DNA of 18,220 nucleotides, taken from an uncultured Chloroflexota bacterium. Lineage in GTDB: Bacteria; Chloroflexota; Limnocylindria; Limnocylindrales; Limnocylindraceae. Where the stretch lies: assembly GCA_903944295.1 (NCBI GenBank), contig CAJARA010000148.1, positions 1-18,220 of the forward strand, given 5' to 3'. Each line of letters begins with the position of its first letter. Position 1 is the stretch's first letter. The notes beneath the pieces are model-generated. The model searched no databases and was not told the origin of the DNA. It worked only from the letters and a program-made list of their open reading frames with translations. The position numbers and the translations under genes were made by a program. This document shows positions 15,273 to 18,220 of this stretch, one piece after another.

Positions 15273-15488
15273 TTGAGCAACGAGGGCGCAACACCACGAC
15301 CAGATCGCGCGGCGCTGATGCGTGAGCATGACCAAGCGCGCGCCGATCGCGCAGCCTTAACGCCGGGTTCTGCAGAGTGGCGCGTAGCTGCGGCACGCGT
15401 TGCGGCGATTGAGGTTGAGATCGCAAAGATCACCGCACTGAGTGTCCCGCCCGCGCGCGTTGCGCGGCCTGAGGCGAAGGGGAAGTAG
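15273..15488 (+). CDS. Small helical protein of unknown function, downstream of tRNA-Leu pair
   Basis: A 71-residue product I do not recognise. The TTG start at 15273 has a GGGGG run 5 nt upstream (15264-15268), and lies 14 bp after the CCA of the second tRNA on the same strand, so it is probably on the tRNA transcript. Residues about 11-54 form an amphipathic, Ala/Arg/Glu-rich segment (for example REHDQARADRAAL, then EWRVAAARVAAIEVEIAKI) that looks like a helical hairpin around a TPGS turn; the end is Pro/Lys-rich. No cysteines, signal peptide or membrane segment. Codon 29 is TTA. The gene fills the only sizeable plus-strand space and converges with the prenyltransferase gene 12 bp on. A chance frame in GC-rich DNA is the alternative. 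Confidence 0.6.
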   Translation: MSNEGATPRPDRAALMREHDQARADRAALTPGSAEWRVAAARVAAIEVEIAKITALSVPPARVARPEAKGK

Positions 15489-15494
15489 CGTCGC

Positions 15495-15513
15495 GCTCGG
15501 CTAGATGCCGAGC
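15495..15513. terminator. Perfect hairpin between convergent genes, possible bidirectional terminator
   Basis: GCTCGGC (15495-15501) and GCCGAGC (15507-15513) form a 7-bp perfect stem around the 5-nt loop TAGAT. It sits exactly where the plus-strand small gene (ends 15488) meets the minus-strand prenyltransferase, whose stop codon is in the stem-loop. There is no T-run on either side, so it is not a classical intrinsic terminator; a role in stopping convergent transcripts or protecting 3' ends is inferred from position. Confidence 0.4.
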
Positions 15514-16526
15514 AGCGTCCCCAGAATCAACCCGACAAAGAGTGCCCCCATCGCTGGGCGTCCCGCAAGGAATGCGGCGCCAACATGCCAGAGCGGCCAG
15601 AGCGGATAGCCTGGTGGCGGCGCAGCAGGTCGCGGAGCGGCAACGATCTTTAGCGCAGCCCGCGCTGAGAGTGCACCGAGTCCGGCGAGTGGCGCAACGA
15701 TCCAGGGGAAGATGCCGAGTGCGCCGAAGAGTGCGACGCAGATGTACCCACCGCTGAGGAGTGCCAACGTTCCGGTGCGTGCCCGCTGCTCGCCAATCCG
15801 AACAACAAAGGTGCGAACACCTCGCGAACCGTCGGCTTCAATCTTGTCGAGATGCTTACCAAAGAGAACTGCCGTCGCGATCATCCCCCACGGGAGTGTC
15901 GCAAGGAGTGCGGTGCCATCAATCGTTCCGGTCGCGGCGAGGTACGTCCCGCCACCCATGAGTGGACCCCATACAAGGAGGACGGAGAGCTCACCGAGGC
16001 CGCGACGCTTCAGGCGGAGCGGCGGATCGGTGTAACCCCACGAAAGGATCAGGCCAGCAACTGCGAAGAGCCCAAGCATCAGGTCGGCACGCATCACCAT
16101 CGTGAATCCGCCGAGCAGTGCCCCGAGGCCGGTAAGGATCGCGATGACCGTAAGAAGTGTCCGACTCGACATTGCACCAGAGGCGATCGGATGTGGCGAG
16201 TAGTCGGCGCGTGGATAGCCGGGCCGGTCGAGCCCGTCCTTGTAGTCGCGCCAGTCGTTCGCAAGGTTGTTCGCCGCATGTGCAAGGTTTGCGCCGAGGA
16301 AGGCGGCGAGTCCGAGGAGGAGGCCGCTTACGCCAGTGGCGGTGTCGCTGATCGTGCCGCGCCACCAGGCGTAGAGGAGTCCCTGCCCTGCACCAACAAT
16401 GGTGAGCGGCAGCACGGAGGCGCGGGCGAGAAGAAGTGCACGAGCAAGAACTGGCATCGTGCGCCAATCAACGCCTTCAGGGGCGGACTGCCGGAGGAGG
16501 ACGGAGGCGTACGTGCGAAGTGCCAT
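15501..16526 (-). CDS. UbiA-family membrane prenyltransferase, MenA-like
   Basis: An integral membrane enzyme of 341 residues with about eight to nine hydrophobic segments. The first aspartate-rich site is NDWRDYKDGLD (90-100), close to the MenA NDxxDYxxGxD form; a PHPIASG segment (111-117) and a loop with RRGLGELSVLLVWGPLMGGG (174-193) also resemble MenA. The second site is KHLDKIEAD (224-232) followed by RTFVVRIG. These Asp sites bind Mg-diphosphate of a polyprenyl donor. The likely role is attaching a prenyl chain to dihydroxynaphthoate for menaquinone synthesis, but other UbiA substrates are possible and no other quinone gene is in view. The start at ATG 16526 has no clear ribosome site; ATG 16457 (residue 24) is a real alternative nearer the usual family start. 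It follows dnaE after 47 bp in which I see no clear promoter. Confidence 0.87.
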   Translation of the reverse strand: MALRTYASVLLRQSAPEGVDWRTMPVLARALLLARASVLPLTIVGAGQGLLYAWWRGTISDTATGVSGLLLGLAAFLGANLAHAANNLANDWRDYKDGLDRPGYPRADYSPHPIASGAMSSRTLLTVIAILTGLGALLGGFTMVMRADLMLGLFAVAGLILSWGYTDPPLRLKRRGLGELSVLLVWGPLMGGGTYLAATGTIDGTALLATLPWGMIATAVLFGKHLDKIEADGSRGVRTFVVRIGEQRARTGTLALLSGGYICVALFGALGIFPWIVAPLAGLGALSARAALKIVAAPRPAAPPPGYPLWPLWHVGAAFLAGRPAMGALFVGLILGTLLGI

Positions 16527-16573
16527 GGGGGCATTCTGCCGCGTTTCTGAAAAGTCTGCCCTATTCGACCGCC

Positions 16574-18220
16574 CTACGCGGCTGGAAGTGACTCCCCTTC
16601 AGTCAGCAGGTCGAAGCGAACCGCCGCAGCGCCAACACGACCACGAATCGCCGCGGGGAAGCTCGGATCCCACGCAACACCGGTGCGGATCTCCATCGGC
16701 AACTGCTGCGCTCCTCCCGCCTGCGGGATGTAGACGACCACCTTCGTCCCACCCGGTCGCGCACGGAGTTCCGACTTCACCACCTCCATGGCACGAATCG
16801 TCTCCTCTACTGATTGACCAGCGGTGAATCGAATGTGCAGCGCGGCGCCGGGCGGTGCTTCAACAGGATCGGCCGAAGCCTCCGCTTGTGGAACAACGGC
16901 GAGCGGTGGGGCGACCTCTCCTTCGCGCTCCTCAGGAACGAGGCCGCGCGGTAGCGCGCCAGCTGGCGCGGCACTACGTGAAGGGTAGCGTCGCGGGCCG
17001 CTGCTGCTCGTTGCAAGGTACGCCGCGATCCCCTCTGGCGTCAGTCGCTGCGCCTCCTCCCACGGGAGGACCGCCTCGCAGATGATCGACCACGTCTCAC
17101 CGCGAAGTTCTGCGCGGCCAGCAACAAGGAGCGCCTCACCCTCAACCCAGGCGGTGCGTGTCGCCTCCCAGGTCTTCGGGAAGGCGACCACCTCAATGCT
17201 CCCTGTTAGATCCTCAACGGTGAGAATCCCCATCGCCGCCCCCGCTTTCGTGACGAGCGTCCGAACGTTCGTGACGATCGCACCCAGCACGACCCGCTCT
17301 TCGCTCGGTGCATCCTCACCAAACTCTCCAACGAACCCGCTGACGTACGGCGCAAGAACTGGTGCAAGCGCATTCATCGGATGATCGGAGAGATACACGC
17401 CGAGCAGCTCTCGCTCCCAGCGGAGTCGCTCGCGCGTTGGCGCCTCAACGGCGCTCGGAAGTTTCACCGCAACGGTTGATGCGAGTCCTGGGGATGAGTC
17501 AAACAGCGAGACCTGGCCCGCAGCTCGCTCGCGTTGCACGCTGGCTCCGGCGGAGAGCGCATCGTCCAGCGCAAGGAGGAGCTGTGCTGGATGGCCGAAC
17601 TTCTGCAGCGCACCAACCTTTGCGAGCGCCTCAAAGACGCGCTTGTTGGCGAGTCGCAAATCGATGCGCTCACAGAGGTCTTGGAGGCTGCTAAAACCAC
17701 CGCCCGCTGTGCGCGCGTTGACGATTGACTCCACCGCACCAGCACCAACATTCTTGATCGCGAGGAGACCGAAGCGGATCGCGCCCCCCTCTGGTTCAAA
17801 GTCGAGCTGCGAGCGCTCAACGTCTGGCGGAAGGATCTCAATGCCGAGGCGACGGCACTCAGCGATCGCGCTCGCCACCTTGTCCTCCTTGTTGCGGAAG
17901 GCGTTGAGCACGCTCGTCATGTACTCCACGGTGTAGTTCGCCTTCAGGTAGGCGGTCTGATAGGCGATCATTCCGTAGCAGGTGGCGTGTGCCTTGTTAA
18001 AGCCGTAGTTGGCAAATGGCTCGAACGCTTGGAAGACCTGCTCGATCACGCTTCGGGCCACGCCACGCTCTGCGGCGCTGGTAATGAACTCCTGCTTTAG
18101 TCCAGCCAGCACGTCCTCCTTCTTCTTTCGCACCGCGTAGCCGAGCGTGTCGGCTTTCGGCCCAGAGAAGCCGCCGAGCGCCGACGCCGCCGCCATGATG
18201 TCCTCCTGGTAGACGAAGAC
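16574..18220 (-). CDS. dnaE: DNA polymerase III subunit alpha, C-terminal part (5' end outside window)
   Basis: The replicative polymerase subunit. The frame is open to the right edge, giving the last 548 residues; the PHP domain and catalytic aspartates lie outside. The window starts in the VYQED segment typical of DnaE, then FANYGFNKAHATCYGMIAYQ (69-88 of the visible part), the helix-hairpin-helix region (near 150-205), a clamp-binding motif QVSLF (236-240), and an OB domain at about 309-380 (VVLGAIVTNVRT, ILTVEDLTGSIEVVAF). A Pro/Ala/Glu-rich spacer (about 405-460) leads to a C-terminal domain from about 461 that resembles the tau-binding region. The order of clamp motif before OB fold is that of standard DnaE, not of PolC. 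The prenyltransferase gene follows on the same strand. Confidence 0.96.
   Translation of the reverse strand, partial: VFVYQEDIMAAASALGGFSGPKADTLGYAVRKKKEDVLAGLKQEFITSAAERGVARSVIEQVFQAFEPFANYGFNKAHATCYGMIAYQTAYLKANYTVEYMTSVLNAFRNKEDKVASAIAECRRLGIEILPPDVERSQLDFEPEGGAIRFGLLAIKNVGAGAVESIVNARTAGGGFSSLQDLCERIDLRLANKRVFEALAKVGALQKFGHPAQLLLALDDALSAGASVQRERAAGQVSLFDSSPGLASTVAVKLPSAVEAPTRERLRWERELLGVYLSDHPMNALAPVLAPYVSGFVGEFGEDAPSEERVVLGAIVTNVRTLVTKAGAAMGILTVEDLTGSIEVVAFPKTWEATRTAWVEGEALLVAGRAELRGETWSIICEAVLPWEEAQRLTPEGIAAYLATSSSGPRRYPSRSAAPAGALPRGLVPEEREGEVAPPLAVVPQAEASADPVEAPPGAALHIRFTAGQSVEETIRAMEVVKSELRARPGGTKVVVYIPQAGGAQQLPMEIRTGVAWDPSFPAAIRGRVGAAAVRFDLLTEGESLPAA

Noticed and set aside
14284..15276. 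330-codon plus-strand open frame across the sigma gene and both tRNAs
   Set aside because: It reads through two tRNA genes and is antisense to a clear sigma factor.
1..18220. CRISPR array, insertion sequence, prophage or defence island
   Set aside because: No spaced repeats, transposase, integrase, terminal inverted repeats or restriction-type genes are seen; genes are continuous housekeeping functions.

Overview
The window is GC-rich (about 60% by eye), almost entirely coding, and bacterial. It uses GTG and TTG starts freely and has very short intergenic gaps. Gene content and style suggest a free-living bacterium with a compact genome, perhaps of Chloroflexota or Actinomycetota type. That placement is inference; no sequence here fixes the phylum.

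Layout, read from the right (high coordinates), mostly on the minus strand: (1) the 3' part of dnaE (replicative DNA polymerase III alpha), running off the right edge; (2) a UbiA/MenA-type membrane prenyltransferase; (3) a small plus-strand island of two tandem tRNA-Leu genes (anticodons CAA and UAA) followed 14 bp later by a 71-codon gene, which meets the prenyltransferase tail-to-tail over a hairpin; (4) a 36-bp divergent promoter region; (5) an ECF-type sigma factor overlapping a two-membrane-segment protein that may be its partner; (6) an 81-bp gap with a 12-bp tandem repeat; (7) a tightly packed excision-repair operon, polA > mutM > ABC-F ATPase > coaE > uvrB > uvrA > small unknown gene > uvrC, with uvrC running off the left edge.

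The genes in (7) overlap or are separated by only a few bases (polA/mutM 8-bp overlap, mutM/abcF 4, abcF/coaE 4, coaE/uvrB 29 or more, then gaps of 1, 2 and 6 bp), so they are almost certainly co-transcribed and largely translationally coupled. Together they supply nucleotide excision repair (UvrA damage recognition, UvrB verification, UvrC dual incision), base excision of oxidised purines (MutM) and gap filling (Pol I). CoaE and the ABC-F factor are housekeeping passengers.

No mobile element, CRISPR array, prophage or defence system is visible. The most interesting leads are modest: the unknown 115-residue gene inserted between uvrA and uvrC, lineage-type C-terminal tails on UvrB and MutM, a possible sliding-clamp motif in the PolA linker, the sigma factor with an unrecognised membrane partner, and the symmetrical divergent tRNA/sigma promoter region.
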